In this document: positions 32,179-43,269 of the stretch, one piece after another
How positions within the stretch are numbered: the stretch's first letter is position 1
Layout: every line of letters starts with the position of its first letter
NCBI GenBank assembly: GCA_028671895.1
Contig: CM053810.1
Span: 61,195,501-61,259,500, forward strand
Length of the DNA stretch: 64,000 nt
From: Oenanthe sinensis
Lineage: Eukaryota > Streptophyta > Magnoliopsida > Apiales > Apiaceae
Reading direction: 5' to 3'
The notes under the pieces: generated by a model
What the model was told of the DNA's origin: nothing
Seen by the model: only the letters and a program-made list of their open reading frames with translations
The model's database searches: none
Translations under genes and position numbers: made by a program

Positions 32179-32484
32179 CTATAATTTTCTACTCAAACGC
32201 AATGTGAGTTCTGCGAAGATATCTTCTTTGCATGGTATTGTTAGACCACCCTCTGGATGATCAAAACCAAATTCTTCCTCAGCTTGAGTTAGCAACTCTT
32301 GAAAGGAAGGCTCACTCAGGTACGAGATCGGAACAACAAATCTTGTTCTTTGGACAATTCCAACATAAACAGCTAGGCAGCCCTTTGGGACATCTTCAAC
32401 TTCTGAAGTAGCAATATTTGTCAAAAGAGAAGACCTCCGAAGAATTTGTTTGACTTGAAGGATACGAGGCATGCGAATTCCCAT
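32179..32484 (-). CDS. SAUR family protein, pair 3 minus member
   Basis: 101 aa. The ATG at 32484 is preferred over an in-frame one 12 codons upstream, because MGIRMPRILQVKQIL aligns with all paralogues and the upstream codons do not. The loop reads NIATSEVEDVPKGC; the core has VQRTRFVVPISYLSEPSFQ and IPCKEDIFAEL (Lys in place of Arg). TATA at 32605-32611. Confidence 0.94.
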   Translation of the reverse strand: MGIRMPRILQVKQILRRSSLLTNIATSEVEDVPKGCLAVYVGIVQRTRFVVPISYLSEPSFQELLTQAEEEFGFDHPEGGLTIPCKEDIFAELTLRLSRKL

Positions 32485-33242
32485 GCTTATAAGAAAATAT
32501 TTTAGAAAAGGATGCGTCAAAGTAAAGGACAGACCAAGGGCTTTAAGAACAATTGAAGGCTGATAGTTGAGTTGATGATTACTTTCAGATTTCGAATGAT
32601 GTGTTTATATAGGAGAACAACGAAGTAATGAACGACATCTTCTTGAAATGTATTAGCATGTACAGTACTAGCGTTTGGATAAGAGATAACAAGCGCCTGA
32701 ACATTGTCTTGTCCTTCAACTATCCCGAGCATAGCAAGGCTGTAGGCCTGTAGCCAGGACCTAGCAGTGTACGACTGTATGCATGTCTGTTCTACCTAGA
32801 AACATAATGCCCTACCACTGTCACATAACCAGATGTCATGATTCTCTGCCATTAATTTTTCCGTTGTCTGCTAATTGAGATTTTAAACATAATCAAACAG
32901 GAAATTAGTCATTTAATTTTTGTCTTAAAAATACATGTGCTTGATTTTTATTCTACCAAAAGTGGTAGGGAAAGATGTTAGCAATAATTTGATATCATAG
33001 ACTATTCAGTCTTAAAAACAGTAGGCGATTGAAAGAGAAAAGCATGTGCTAATGTTTTTATCATTTAATTTCCCAGCTATGCCATTATACATTGAAAGGT
33101 ACTGCATTATTCCTCATGTATATAAATTGGCTGGGAATTAGCCTAAGTTATCACAAACCCGATTGTCTAAACATTAGCATTTTTCTCTTGTTCCTGTACT
33201 CCTTTGTTAATTTCCACATTCCTTATACTGTTTTCTTATACC
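32485..33242. promoter_or_regulatory. bidirectional SAUR promoter, pair 3
   Basis: 758 bp. TATATAA at 32605-32611 serves the minus gene and TATATAAA at 33119-33126 the plus gene. It includes a GGATAAGAGATAACAAG block shared with pairs 4 and 5 and a conserved GGCGATTGAAAGAGAAAAGC near 33024. Confidence 0.7.
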
Positions 33243-33542
33243 ATGGGTATCCGTATGCCCCATATTACAAATGTTAAGGATATTCTTCAAAGGTCTTCTT
33301 CCTTCAAAAAGTTTACGTTTTCAACTATTCCAGATGTTCCAAAGGGTTGCTTAGCGGTTTATGTTGGAGAGAGCCAAATAAGATACATTATTCCAGTTTC
33401 ATACTTGAATGAGCCTATCTTTCAGGACTTGTTGAGTAAAGCTGAGGAAGAGTTCGGGTTTTATCATCCAAAGGGCGGCCTTACGATTCCTTGCAGAGAA
33501 GACATCTTCACTAACCTCATTTCAACCTTGAACAGACTATGA
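33243..33542 (+). CDS. SAUR family protein, pair 3 plus member
   Basis: 99 aa starting at the paralogue-aligned ATG (MGIRMPHITNVKDIL), not the in-frame codon 39 bp upstream. Differences within the core: GESQIRYIIPVSYLNEPIFQ (Ile for Arg, two Ile for Val, Val for Ile) and EEFGFYHPKGG (Tyr for Asn/Asp). It ends ISTLNRL. The frame is intact. Confidence 0.94.
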   Translation: MGIRMPHITNVKDILQRSSSFKKFTFSTIPDVPKGCLAVYVGESQIRYIIPVSYLNEPIFQDLLSKAEEEFGFYHPKGGLTIPCREDIFTNLISTLNRL

Positions 33543-34785
33543 GATACAGTGATGTGCTATGAAGTACAGAAGTAGTGTAGAAATTTTTGTAAAGCAAACA
33601 GATCTTTGTACATTCAATTCTCTAATATTTCATATTTATTCAGTTCGGAAAGCAAAAGAGTCTTGAAATATTTGGGAGTTATAATTAACTAAATACATGA
33701 CATTTATACTTTATTCAAGAGCTTAAATATTATTGGCTATGGGTGAGTACATGTTCCACATATCACACTACACAAAACGAGGCCAATTGCGACGAAATTT
33801 TACTGAAGCGTTAATTGCTTTTATTTGTGTCACCTTAGGTTTTTTGAAGTTACAAAAATGGCACGCATACACGTTTCCGTCGCATGTCGTTGAAACTTGT
33901 GAGAATAATAATAATACTATTCTTTCTTTAGAAAATGAAAAGAAAAGCAGATCGTAAATGATTAGAAAAATAAAAATCTAGGACCCTATGCAGCAACTCG
34001 TATTTCTTCCGAGAATTCATAACCAGTTCAGTTACAGCAACTCGTATTTTACACTATAATTATGACAATGGTCATATGACAGAAAGTTATGATTTTATTG
34101 GATTTTTCTGGAATAGTTGTAGGTAAAATGGACAAATACAAAGACTTGTACAGATAAGGCTGTAGACAATGGCGTTTGTGTTTTATTTTGTTAAATGCCT
34201 AATAATGTGTTTTTATAGGATAATAAATAAATGTGGAACGGTTCATCAAATTGTAGATTTCGTGCAGAACAGAGAGATTTTACACAAGCACGTGATATTC
34301 TCTTTTAATAGCAGCGTGTATATAAGACTGATAGGAAGACATTCAAGGCTGATGGGAGACACCAATGCACCATGCCCTGCATCTGCATAATTGTAAAAAC
34401 TAAAAAGCACAGCTTTTGAAAGTTTGGGATGCAGACTGTTATAAGTGTTTTATAGTCAAAGTGAGATTTGAGCAAAGTCCTGGGATCCAAACTGCAATTT
34501 ACTCAAATATATATAATATGTGTGTTGCGTAAAAGGAAGTCAATATATGTAAATTAAATTATTCGGACGTAAAGATATAACTAGGAGATATGTATATTGT
34601 TTCAACATTCAGAAATTTTAAAGTGATGATCTTCGTGAAAGGATGCGATTATGATAAATGAAAACACATGAAAGTGGCAGTTCTTTAAATGTTGCATATA
34701 TTTCTTTCATGTAAAGATGACGCGATCTAAGAATCATTTTTATTATGTATTCACTATACAAAATTTTCTACCCTATTTATTCTGA
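33543..34785. other. spacer between SAUR pairs 3 and 4
   Basis: Contains the CACTA-like remnant near 33766 and the conserved unit block at about 34130-34390. No other gene is seen. Confidence 0.5.
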
Positions 34786-35091
34786 TTATAATTTTCTACT
34801 CATGTGCAAGGTGAGTTCAGCGAAGATATCTTCTCTGCATGGAATTGTTAGACCTCCTTCTGGATGATTAAAACCAAATTCTTCCTCAGCTTGAGTTAGC
34901 AACTCTTGAAAGGCAGGCTCACTCAGATATGAAATCGGAACCACAAATCTTGTTCTTTGAACAACTCCAACATAAATAGCCAGGCAGCCCTTTGGGACAT
35001 CTTGAACATCTGAAGCAGCAATATTTGTCAAAAGAGAAGACTTTTGAAGAATTTTTTTGACTTTAAGGATATGAGGCATCCGGATTCCCAT
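34786..35091 (-). CDS. SAUR family protein, pair 4 minus member
   Basis: 101 aa: MGIRMPHILKVKKILQKSS, NIAASDVQDVPKGC, AIYVGVVQRTRFVVPISYL, IPCREDIFAELTLHMSRKL. It is nearly identical to the pair 5 minus protein, so these two units were duplicated (or converted) recently. TATA at 35209-35215. Confidence 0.95.
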   Translation of the reverse strand: MGIRMPHILKVKKILQKSSLLTNIAASDVQDVPKGCLAIYVGVVQRTRFVVPISYLSEPAFQELLTQAEEEFGFNHPEGGLTIPCREDIFAELTLHMSRKL

Positions 35092-35843
35092 GATTATAAA
35101 TAAATTAATTTAGAAAAGGATGTGTTGAAGTAAAGGCAGGCCAAGGGATTTAAGTACAAATGAAGGCTGATAGTTGAGTTGATTACTTTTGAATTCCCAA
35201 TGATGTATTTATATAGGAGAACAAGGAAGTGATTAACATCTTCTTGAAATGCATTAACATGTACTGCACCATTTGGATAAGAGATAATAAGTGGCCTGAA
35301 CATGGTCTTGTCCTTCGGTTATCAAGAATAAATCAAGGCTGGAGCCAGGACCTTGGACTGTAAGACTATATACATGTATCGTGCCCTACTACTGTCAATA
35401 ACCAGATGTCATGACTCTATTATAGTTCTGCCTTCAATTTTTTCGTTGTCTACTTAATACTTATTGAGATTCTAACATAATAAAACAGGAAATAAGTTAT
35501 TTAATTTTGTCTTTAAAATGCATGTGCTTGATTTTTATTCTACCAGAAGTGGTAGGGCAAGATGTTTCGCAGAAACAAGATTATAGACCATTCAGCCTTG
35601 AAAACAATAGGCGACTGAAGAAACAGTAGGCGGTTGGGAAAACAAAAAGCATGTGCTAGTGTTTTTTCAAATGCCCATGGTATGCACCTATACATTGAAA
35701 GATACTGCATCATTCTTGTTTATAAATTGGCTGGGAATTAGCCGTAAGTTATCAGAAAAACCATTGTCTAAACATCAGCATTTTTTACTCATACTTGAAC
35801 ATCACCTTTGTTGTCCACCTTCCTTTAACTTATTTCTTACACC
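35092..35843. promoter_or_regulatory. bidirectional SAUR promoter, pair 4
   Basis: 752 bp; minus TATA 35209-35215, plus-side TTTATAAA at 35719-35726 (one base different from the TATATAAA of pairs 1-3). It contains a local duplication AATAGGCGACTGAAGAAACAGTAGGCGGTTG near 35605 that pair 5 lacks in this form. Confidence 0.68.
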
Positions 35844-36143
35844 ATGGGTATCCGTATGCCCCGTATTACAAATGTTAAGGATATTCTTCAAAGATCTTCG
35901 TCCTTCAAAAAATATGCAATTTCAACAATTCCAAGTGTTCCAAAGGGTTGCTTGGCGGTTTATGTTGGAGAGAGCCAAAGAAGATACGTTATTCCAATTT
36001 CGTACCTGAATGAGCCTATCTTTCAGGACTTGCTGAGTAAAGCTGAGGAAGAATTTGGGTTTGATCATCCAAAGGGTGGCCTGACGATTCCCTGCAGAGA
36101 AGACATCTTCACTAACCTTATTTCAACATTGAACAGACTATGA
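35844..36143 (+). CDS. SAUR family protein, pair 4 plus member
   Basis: 99 aa: MGIRMPRITNVKDIL, KKYAISTIPSVPKGC, the SAUR core with QRRYVIPISYLNEPIFQDLL, EEFGFDHPKGG, IPCREDIFTNLISTLNRL. It pairs head-to-head with the gene at 35091. All conserved core residues are present. Confidence 0.95.
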   Translation: MGIRMPRITNVKDILQRSSSFKKYAISTIPSVPKGCLAVYVGESQRRYVIPISYLNEPIFQDLLSKAEEEFGFDHPKGGLTIPCREDIFTNLISTLNRL

Positions 36144-37456
36144 GATACCATGATGTGCTATGAAGTAGTGTAGAAAATTTTGTAAAGCAGATAATTCTTT
36201 GTACAGTCAATTCTCTAATATTACTTATCTATTGAGTTTGGAAAGTAAAAGAGTCTTGAAATATTTGGGAGTTATAATTAACTAGATACATGACATTTTT
36301 ACTTTATTAATTAAGAGGTTAATTATTTGTGGCCATTGGTGTCTAGTACACGTTCTACCCATCACACTACAAGAAACGAGGCCAATTGCGAAGAAATTTT
36401 AATGAAGCAACGATTACCTTTGTTTGTGTCACCTTAGGCTTATTTGAAAGTTACAAATACTCAAGCTGAGACCGTGTCCGTCGTATGTCATGGAGATAAA
36501 AAAATATAATATTATTTTTAAAAAAAAACAGCAATGAAAAAAATTGCAACCTTTGAGAAATATTACTATATTCTTTGTTTTTAAATGAAAAATAAAAAGG
36601 AGATTGTAAATAATTAAAGAAAAAACGGAAATTTAGGACCCTGTCGCAATAACCCATAATTTTTCCCAGAATTAATTACAACCAGTTTAGTTACAACAAC
36701 TCATAATTTGCACATTACTTATGACAATGGTCGTATGACACAAAGTTACGGTTTTATTGGATTTTTCTGGAATAGCTGTAGTAAAAATGGACAAACACAA
36801 AGACTTGTACAGATAAGGCTGTCGACAATGGTGTTTTTTGATTTATTTTGTTGAATGCCTAATAATGTGTTTTTATAGAATAATAAATAAATGTGGAACG
36901 GTTCATCAAATTGTAGATTGTGCAGAGAGATTTTACACAAGCACGTGATATTCTCTTTTGGTAGCAGCGTGTATATAAGACTGATAGGAAGCCATTCATG
37001 GCTGATGGGAGACACCAATACACCATGCCCCGCATTTGCATATAAGGGTTGTAAAAACTAAAAGGCACAGCTTTTGAAAGTTTGGGATGCAGACTGTTAT
37101 AAGTTAAAGTTTTATAACCAAAGTAAGATTCGAGCAAAATTATGGGATGCAGATTGCAATTTACCGAAATATATATAACCTGTGTGGGCGTAAAAGGAAG
37201 TTAGTATATGTACATAAAATTATTAGGTCGTAAAGATATAACTAGGAGATATGTTATATGTATATTGTCTCAACATTCAGAAATTTTAAAGTGATGATTT
37301 TTGTGAAAGAACGCGATTATGATAAATGAAAACACATGAAAGAGGCAATTGTTTAAATGTTGCATATATTTCTTTCATGTAAAGATGACACAATCTAAGA
37401 ATCATTTTTATTATGTATTCTCTACTTTACAAAATTTTCTATACTATTTATTCTGA
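36144..37456. other. spacer between SAUR pairs 4 and 5
   Basis: Holds the best-preserved CACTA-like terminus (CACTACAAGAAA at 36364-36375), the unit block near 36930 and a GTTTGGGATGCAGACTGTTA motif (37081) also found at 34420. No gene. Confidence 0.5.
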
Positions 37457-37762
37457 TTATAATTTTCTACTCATGTGCAAGGCGAGTTCTGCGAAGATAT
37501 CTTCTCTGCATGGAATTGTTAGACCTCCTTCTGGATGATCAAAACCAAATTCTTCCTCTGCTTGAGTTAACAACTCTTGAAAGGCAGGCTCACTCAGATA
37601 TGAAATCGGAACCAGAAATCTTGTTCTTTGAACAACTCCAACATAAACAGCCAGGCAGCCCTTTGGGACATCTTGAACATCTGAAGCAGCAATATTTGTG
37701 AAAAGAGAAGACTTCTGAAGAATTTTTTTGACTTTAAGGATATGAGGTATGCGGATTCCCAT
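37457..37762 (-). CDS. SAUR family protein, pair 5 minus member
   Basis: 101 aa from the paralogue-aligned ATG at 37762 (MGIRIPHILKVKKIL). It differs from the pair 4 protein at a handful of positions (LFTN for LLTN, RFLVPISYL for RFVVPISYL). TATA at 37873-37879. Confidence 0.95.
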   Translation of the reverse strand: MGIRIPHILKVKKILQKSSLFTNIAASDVQDVPKGCLAVYVGVVQRTRFLVPISYLSEPAFQELLTQAEEEFGFDHPEGGLTIPCREDIFAELALHMSRKL

Positions 37763-38508
37763 GATTATAAATAAATTAAAAGGATGTTCCAAAGTAAAGG
37801 CAGGGCAAGGGATTTAAGTACAAATGAAGGCTGATAGTTGAGTTGATTACTTTTGAATTCCCAATGATGTATTTATATAGGAGAACAAGGAAGTGATTAA
37901 CATCTTCTTGAAATGCATTAACATGTACAGCATCATTTGGATAAGAGATAATAAGTGGCCTGAACATGGTCTTGTCCTTCAGTTATCAAGAGTATAGCAA
38001 GGCTGGAGCCAGGACCTTGGACTGTAAGACTATATACATGATTGTCTACCGAAAAACATCGTGCCCTACTACTGTCACATAACCAGATGTCATGACTCTA
38101 TTATAGTTCTGCCTTTAATTTTTTTCGTTGTCTGCTTAATACTTGTTGAGATTTTAAACATAATCATACTGGAAATTAGTTATATAATTTTGTCTTTAAA
38201 ATGCATGTACTTGATTTTTATTCTACCAGTAGTAGTAGGGACAGATGTTTTGCAGAAACAAGATTATAGACCATTCAGTATTGAAAACAATAGGCGACTA
38301 GGAAAACAAAAAGCATGTGCTAGTGTTTTTTTCAAATGCCCATGGTATGCACCTATACATTGAAAGATACTGCATCATTCTTGTTTATAAATTGGCTGGG
38401 AATTGGCAGTAAGTTATCACAAAAGCCATTGTCTAAACATCAGTATTTTCTTCTCATACTTGAACATCTCCTCTGTTGTCCACCTTCCTTTAACTTATTT
38501 CTTACAAC
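37763..38508. promoter_or_regulatory. bidirectional SAUR promoter, pair 5
   Basis: 746 bp; TATATAA (minus) 37873-37879 and TTTATAAA (plus) 38384-38391. Nearly colinear with pair 4. Confidence 0.68.
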
Positions 38509-38808
38509 ATGGGTATCCGTATGCCCCGTATTACGAATGTTAAGGATATTCTTCAAAGGTCTTCTTCCTTCAAAAAATATGCAATTTCAACAATTCCAAA
38601 TGTTCCAAAGGGTTGCTTGGCGGTTTATGTTGGAGAGAGCCAAAGAAGATACGTTATTCCAATTTCGTATCTGAATATGCCTATCTTTCAGGACTTGTTG
38701 AGTAAAGCTGAGGAAGAATTCGGGTTTGATCATCCAAAGGGTGGCCTTACGATTCCCTGCAGAGAAGATATCTTCACTAACCTCATTTCAACATTGAATA
38801 GATTATAA
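38509..38808 (+). CDS. SAUR family protein, pair 5 plus member
   Basis: 99 aa, almost identical to the pair 4 plus protein: STIPNVPKGC and YLNMPIFQ (Met replaces the Glu found in the other plus members), ending LISTLNRL. It is the last complete gene of the array. The 130 bp after its stop still match the array; beyond about 38950 the homology weakens. Confidence 0.95.
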   Translation: MGIRMPRITNVKDILQRSSSFKKYAISTIPNVPKGCLAVYVGESQRRYVIPISYLNMPIFQDLLSKAEEEFGFDHPKGGLTIPCREDIFTNLISTLNRL

Positions 38809-39406
38809 GAAACAGTGATGTGCTTCAGAGTACATAGTTTAGAAAATTTTGTAAATTGGACAATTCTTTGTACATTCATTTCCATACTTTTTGTTAAGTT
38901 GTTGAGTTCGGAAAAGTAAAGAGTTTTGTAATATTTTGGAGTTAGAACAATATACATGTCCCTCAATATCTATCCCAGTAATACATAGGTCTAACAAGTT
39001 TTACAAATCGCAATATGACTCGTACTTAGTTGTCAAACCGGATTGTTTTGTATTTAATGAGAAGGTTGTTGGAAAAATATTTTACAAGGCAAAAATAGAT
39101 TTCTCTAAAGTCCAAAAACTTAACTCTGATGGCATGATTGAATATAAATGGCATCACATATCAGGCAGATGCCCTCTTTCAAAATATATAGTTCTCTCCT
39201 AAAAATATGTCCAAAGTTACTTGTCAAAGTGGCATCTCAAATGACAGTATTGTGTACATTTTTTAGCGATGTTGTGGTATGTACTTTTTTACTGTTCAGA
39301 AGAACACCAAAGTCGCATGCTTAAGGATGTAATGGAAGTACTAGACGCATCATTATAAACTAAAGATCTGGAAGTTATATATCAAACCAACCCATGGTTA
39401 CTGCAG

Positions 39407-39480
39407 GGTTTATGTTGGCGGTTTAGATGTCTTAGGTTCCTGCCTCCATTGCAGATCATCATTTGACGATGATTTTTAAT
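39407..39480 (+). pseudogene. fragment of an STR6-like zinc-binding exon
   Basis: After an acceptor-like CTGCAG the sequence reads VYVGGLDVLGSCLHCRSSFD, then reaches a stop. It matches the exon at 45273 (VSVGSLDTDVLGSCLLCRSS) with a two-codon gap, and the flanking bases match too. It is therefore a duplicated fragment of the rhodanese-FSH gene located 4 kb to the right, now lying inside the end of the SAUR array. Confidence 0.7.
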
Positions 39481-40423
39481 GAACTCCTAAACCATGTTAC
39501 AAGTTTCAAAATGCAATCACAGTTGCCAACTTCTTATTAACACATTTTGTTACCATAAATGTAGTTAAAATTGCGTATGACACAATAGAATCCAAATGAA
39601 ACTTGTGATTTCACATAAATTTTTAAACCTGTTGCATGTATTTGGTCCTACTTATCTCTAGATTTATTTGAAATCTTTGACTAGCTAGTCAGATTTGGCT
39701 TAAAGATAAAAATGGTTTTTTTTTTAATATTTTACACCCTTTACCACTGCAATATTAGAAGAGAATGTTGTAGAATATTGTTATCATATATTCAAGCTTT
39801 CAGATCTGCTTAGACTTGATTAATTGGTCATCTGACGTTATTAGATTTTTCTGGAATAGCTGTAGTAAAATGGACACACACAGAGACTTGTATAGATAAG
39901 GCTTTAGACATGGTGTTTATGATTTATTTTGTTAGACGATGACTAATAATGTGTTTTTATAGAATAATAAATAAATGTTGAACAGTTCATCAAATTGTAG
40001 ATGTAGTGCAGAGCAGAGAGATTTTACACAAGCACATGATATATATTCTCTTTTGATAGCAACATGTATTTAAGACTGATAGGAAGACATTCATGGCTGT
40101 TGGGAGACACCATGCCCTACATCTGCATAAAACTTAATAGAGCATATAATATAGGAAGATACATTCGCTGGAAATAAAATAAAATTCTTGTACTTAATTA
40201 ATGTAATTTTGGCGCCAATGTTTTTTTTTTGACAGGAATTTTGGCCCCAATGTTTAATTGATCAATCCCTGTCAAAGATAAAATATATATAATGCTTGTG
40301 TGTGTGTGGGCGTGCTCGCACTTGACAAAGATAAAATATATATATATAATTCGTTTTTCGGATGCCTCAAATAACATGTTGCTTTGTCTCAGCGGATTTA
40401 TCTTAATACACACAATTAGATGA
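39481..40423. other. end of SAUR array spacer
   Basis: Includes the last copy of the conserved unit block (about 39840-40130) and the GTGTGTGTG and CTCGCACTT segment that matches the long spacer at 31.5 kb. No gene. Confidence 0.5.
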
Positions 40424-40463
40424 AAAGTTTGACTTCAAGGATACCAGGCATGTGGATTCTCAT
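40424..40463 (-). pseudogene. SAUR relic: promoter plus first codons only
   Basis: Read from the ATG at 40463 the strand encodes MRIHMPGILEVKLF, clearly the start MGIRMPRILQVK of the minus-strand SAURs with several changes. Homology then stops at 40424 and gives way to the spacer segment. Upstream DNA up to about 40750 is colinear with the SAUR promoters, including TATATAA at 40587-40593. The missing body and missing plus partner mark the broken edge of the array. Confidence 0.75.
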
Positions 40464-40739
40464 GATTATAAGAAAATATTTTAGAAAATGATGTGTGACA
40501 ATAAAGGACAGACCAAGGGCTTGAAGAACAAATGAAGGCTGATAGTTGAGTTGTTGATGATTTCCTTCAAATTCCCAGTGATGTGTTTATATAGAAGAAC
40601 AATTGATAAACGTCGTCTTAGGAATAACTAACAAGTGGACTGAACATGGTTCTGTGCTTTAAGTATCATGAGTATATTAAGTCTGTAGCCAGGACTTGGG
40701 AGTGTAGGACTATATATACACATTTATGTCTACTGAGAA

Positions 40740-42560
40740 TCATCATACCTTCTTACTTGTCACACAACCGGTTCTGCTTTTACCTGGAAGTCTTGTGCTT
40801 ATTCCACCATATTGAAGATAAAGCTGAAGCAAATAAGATGGATCATGTAAGCAGCTTCCACAATCTCCGGTCAGGGCATGTGTTTCATCAGGGAAGAAGC
40901 AGTCGATAAGGTCCTCATTAGAAGCAGGACATTATTAGTATATATCTGTCTCCTCTTCCTGAGCTTTGTCAGCAGTTCTTTACATGCACTAAAAAAAAGA
41001 TTCCCATGCTCAGAGAACTGCTCTCCATGTCCAACCATTCTTCCAATGATAAGACTCTTTCCATTTTACAGTCGAGAACACAAGTTTTAAAGTAGTTAAT
41101 GGCACTCTTAAAGACCTTTCAACCAAGCATTCAGGAGGCATCAGGGCTTCTGTTAGTAAAACAAGTCCTGAACTTCATCATCAAACATTTTAGAGTTCTG
41201 CTCAAATTTTGTGAATTTAATCCACTTCGTCAAGTGTTTCATTCGCTCTAAAGTACTGCCCTTGAAAAGCTGCTGGTTTTTCAAATTCGCCATTTAATAT
41301 TTTAAAATCAATAGAATAGGAGTACAAGTGTTTAGCTAGATTTCTAGCATATATGTAGTGCAGGTTGAGAAATTGCAGCATAAAAAGGAGCATTGCAGAG
41401 CATTCATCGAGGTAATTGTGTCATGGTTTGCGATTTTCACCTGCATACTGCAACAAAAAATGAGCAATAAATTGACATGTACAAGGTTGGATTTTAACAT
41501 ATTATGCAGATGTATTTTAGTACTTAATTACTGTGCAATATTGGTTAACTCTGGTAGATTGATAATGTGCAGTGCATAATTAGAATAGTTTAATGAACTT
41601 TGAAATGGTTGTGGTTGAATGAAATGTAAGAGTGGATTAAATGATAATGTGCAGTGCATGTCTGACAGTCTCACTCCCCCTTGGTATTTCATACAATTTT
41701 TTTATTATGCGGAATATATATAATTTTATAAAATATTTAAATTTTTATTTAAAACGAAGAAATTTATTTTTCAATTCATTTATTCTAAATATGTACAAAA
41801 AATTAATTGAAATAAATAATTTGAAATTGAGTAAATAAAGAAATTATAAAAAAATATATAATAAATTTATATATCACATTAAAACAATACATACATATAT
41901 ATATATATATTTAAAATTAATTTTGTGCATCTAAAGATGCATATAATTATGTATAATAAAATTTTAAAATATTTACTTATCGATAGGGCACTAAATTGAT
42001 CCTGACTATCCGGCATCTCGGCTTATATTTGGTTCGAAAATATGATACATGTCTAATATCCGTTTCATAAACGATTCAAATCTCGCAAAAAAATTTAAAC
42101 CCGGATAAAATATGAGCTCAGATATGAACACTCATATACCTGCTCAGATTAGGTCTCATATTATTTTTTATAAAATGATCCTAACTGAATACTGAAATAT
42201 GATCCATGGTTCGTATTCATTCGAACTCATATATAGATAATATTTTTAACTCGTATATATTTATTTTCCATATTATAAAAGTAGTCATTATATGTTTAAT
42301 CGTAGAAAATATAAAAAATTCTTAAATATATATATATATTAGAAATCTATAATAAAATTAATATTAGTTATAAAAATATTAAATATAAAAGATTTTTACT
42401 CCAATAAATATAATAAAATAAAAAATAATAATTAAACATACACTACACAAAATATAAAAAGAACGGATTATTTATTTTATTTTTTTTGAATAAAAAGAAA
42501 GAATAAAGTTGTTGTATGAATAGCTGATTAGTTGTATGAATAGCTGATTATCGAGAACTA
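40740..42560. other. unassigned region right of the SAUR array
   Basis: From 40740 to about 41290 the base composition is gene-like, and the minus strand has short open stretches such as FFPDETHALTGDCGSCLHD, but frames break and I cannot name a product. From 41600 to 42560 the sequence is very AT-rich, with a direct repeat TTGTATGAATAGCTGATTA at 42514-42551. Confidence 0.3.
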
Positions 42561-42567
42561 ATTACGG

Positions 42568-42782
42568 GGGTGTTTGACTTAGCTTATAAGTAATAAGTTA
42601 TTTTTTTAAAAAAAATATTTTCATATTTTTTTTTGAAAATTAATATTTATTTTAGAAATTTAAGACCAAATCTTATTTCCAAATTTGAAAATAAGTTATT
42701 TATTTTCAGAAAAAGTACATATATACCACCTTTTTCAATTTATAAGCGGCTTATAAACTTACACATAACACAAACGGGGCCT
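42568..42782. mobile_element. hAT-like MITE, family A copy 1
   Basis: The left end GGGTGTTTGACTTAGCTTAT and the right end CACAAACGGGGCC are imperfect inverted repeats. The interior (AAGACCAAATCTTATTTCCA and the reverse-complement ATAAGTTATT words) matches the element at 63309 in opposite orientation. It has no coding capacity. Target duplication is unclear. Confidence 0.65.
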
Positions 42783-43269
42783 ACATTTAATGACTTAACA
42801 AATTTAAAGGTGCTTAGATGTAATTTCACATAACTAATTCTTTACTGTATTTAGCAAAACCCCTGGTTATCAATTTACTCTATCATAGTAAAATCCGAAA
42901 GAAAAAGAAAAGTAAAGACGACGAGTGGGGCGTATTATTGTATTATTACAAGTACAGTGTTATTCCAGAACTGAACGAGCTATTCAATTTGTATAATTCT
43001 AATTGCAACTCTCTCTCTCTCTCCCTCTCTCTCCGAGTTAGTAGACTTTTGCAATAGTGTTGTGTGTGTGTGTTTGTTGGGTTAATGTAGTGTTGCATAC
43101 ATATAATTATTACTAGTCTTTTCGATATTTTGTTACTTGACAGGACTAGGTTAACTGATTTCCTATCGATTCTATTCTTGATGAAAAGAGTTTTAGGTGC
43201 AATCTAATCTTGACATTCCAGTAGTACATGTATGTTGAAGTCCTCTAGTTAGTGTTATTTTTATTTTAG

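Larger units (their letters stand above)
28195..40463. repeat. tandem array of SAUR units (pairs 2-5 and a truncated sixth)
   Basis: Start codons of successive minus-strand genes lie at 28885, 32484, 35091, 37762 and a relic at 40463, giving periods of about 3600, 2607, 2671 and 2701 bp. The plus-strand starts (29622, 33243, 35844, 38509) keep the same periods. Each unit begins with a conserved block (GAGAGATTTTACACAAGCAC and GGGAGACACCATGCCCT words near 28290, 30990, 34280, 36930, 40018). The block is followed by the minus gene, the shared promoter, the plus gene and a CACTA-like remnant. Pair 1 at 17.0-18.4 kb is the same unit, split off by the viral insertion. Confidence 0.85.

Noticed and set aside
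35653..36009. 118-codon frame overlapping the pair 4 plus SAUR
   Set aside because: It is a shifted frame through promoter and SAUR sequence; the same happens at 38336-38674, as expected from duplicated DNA.
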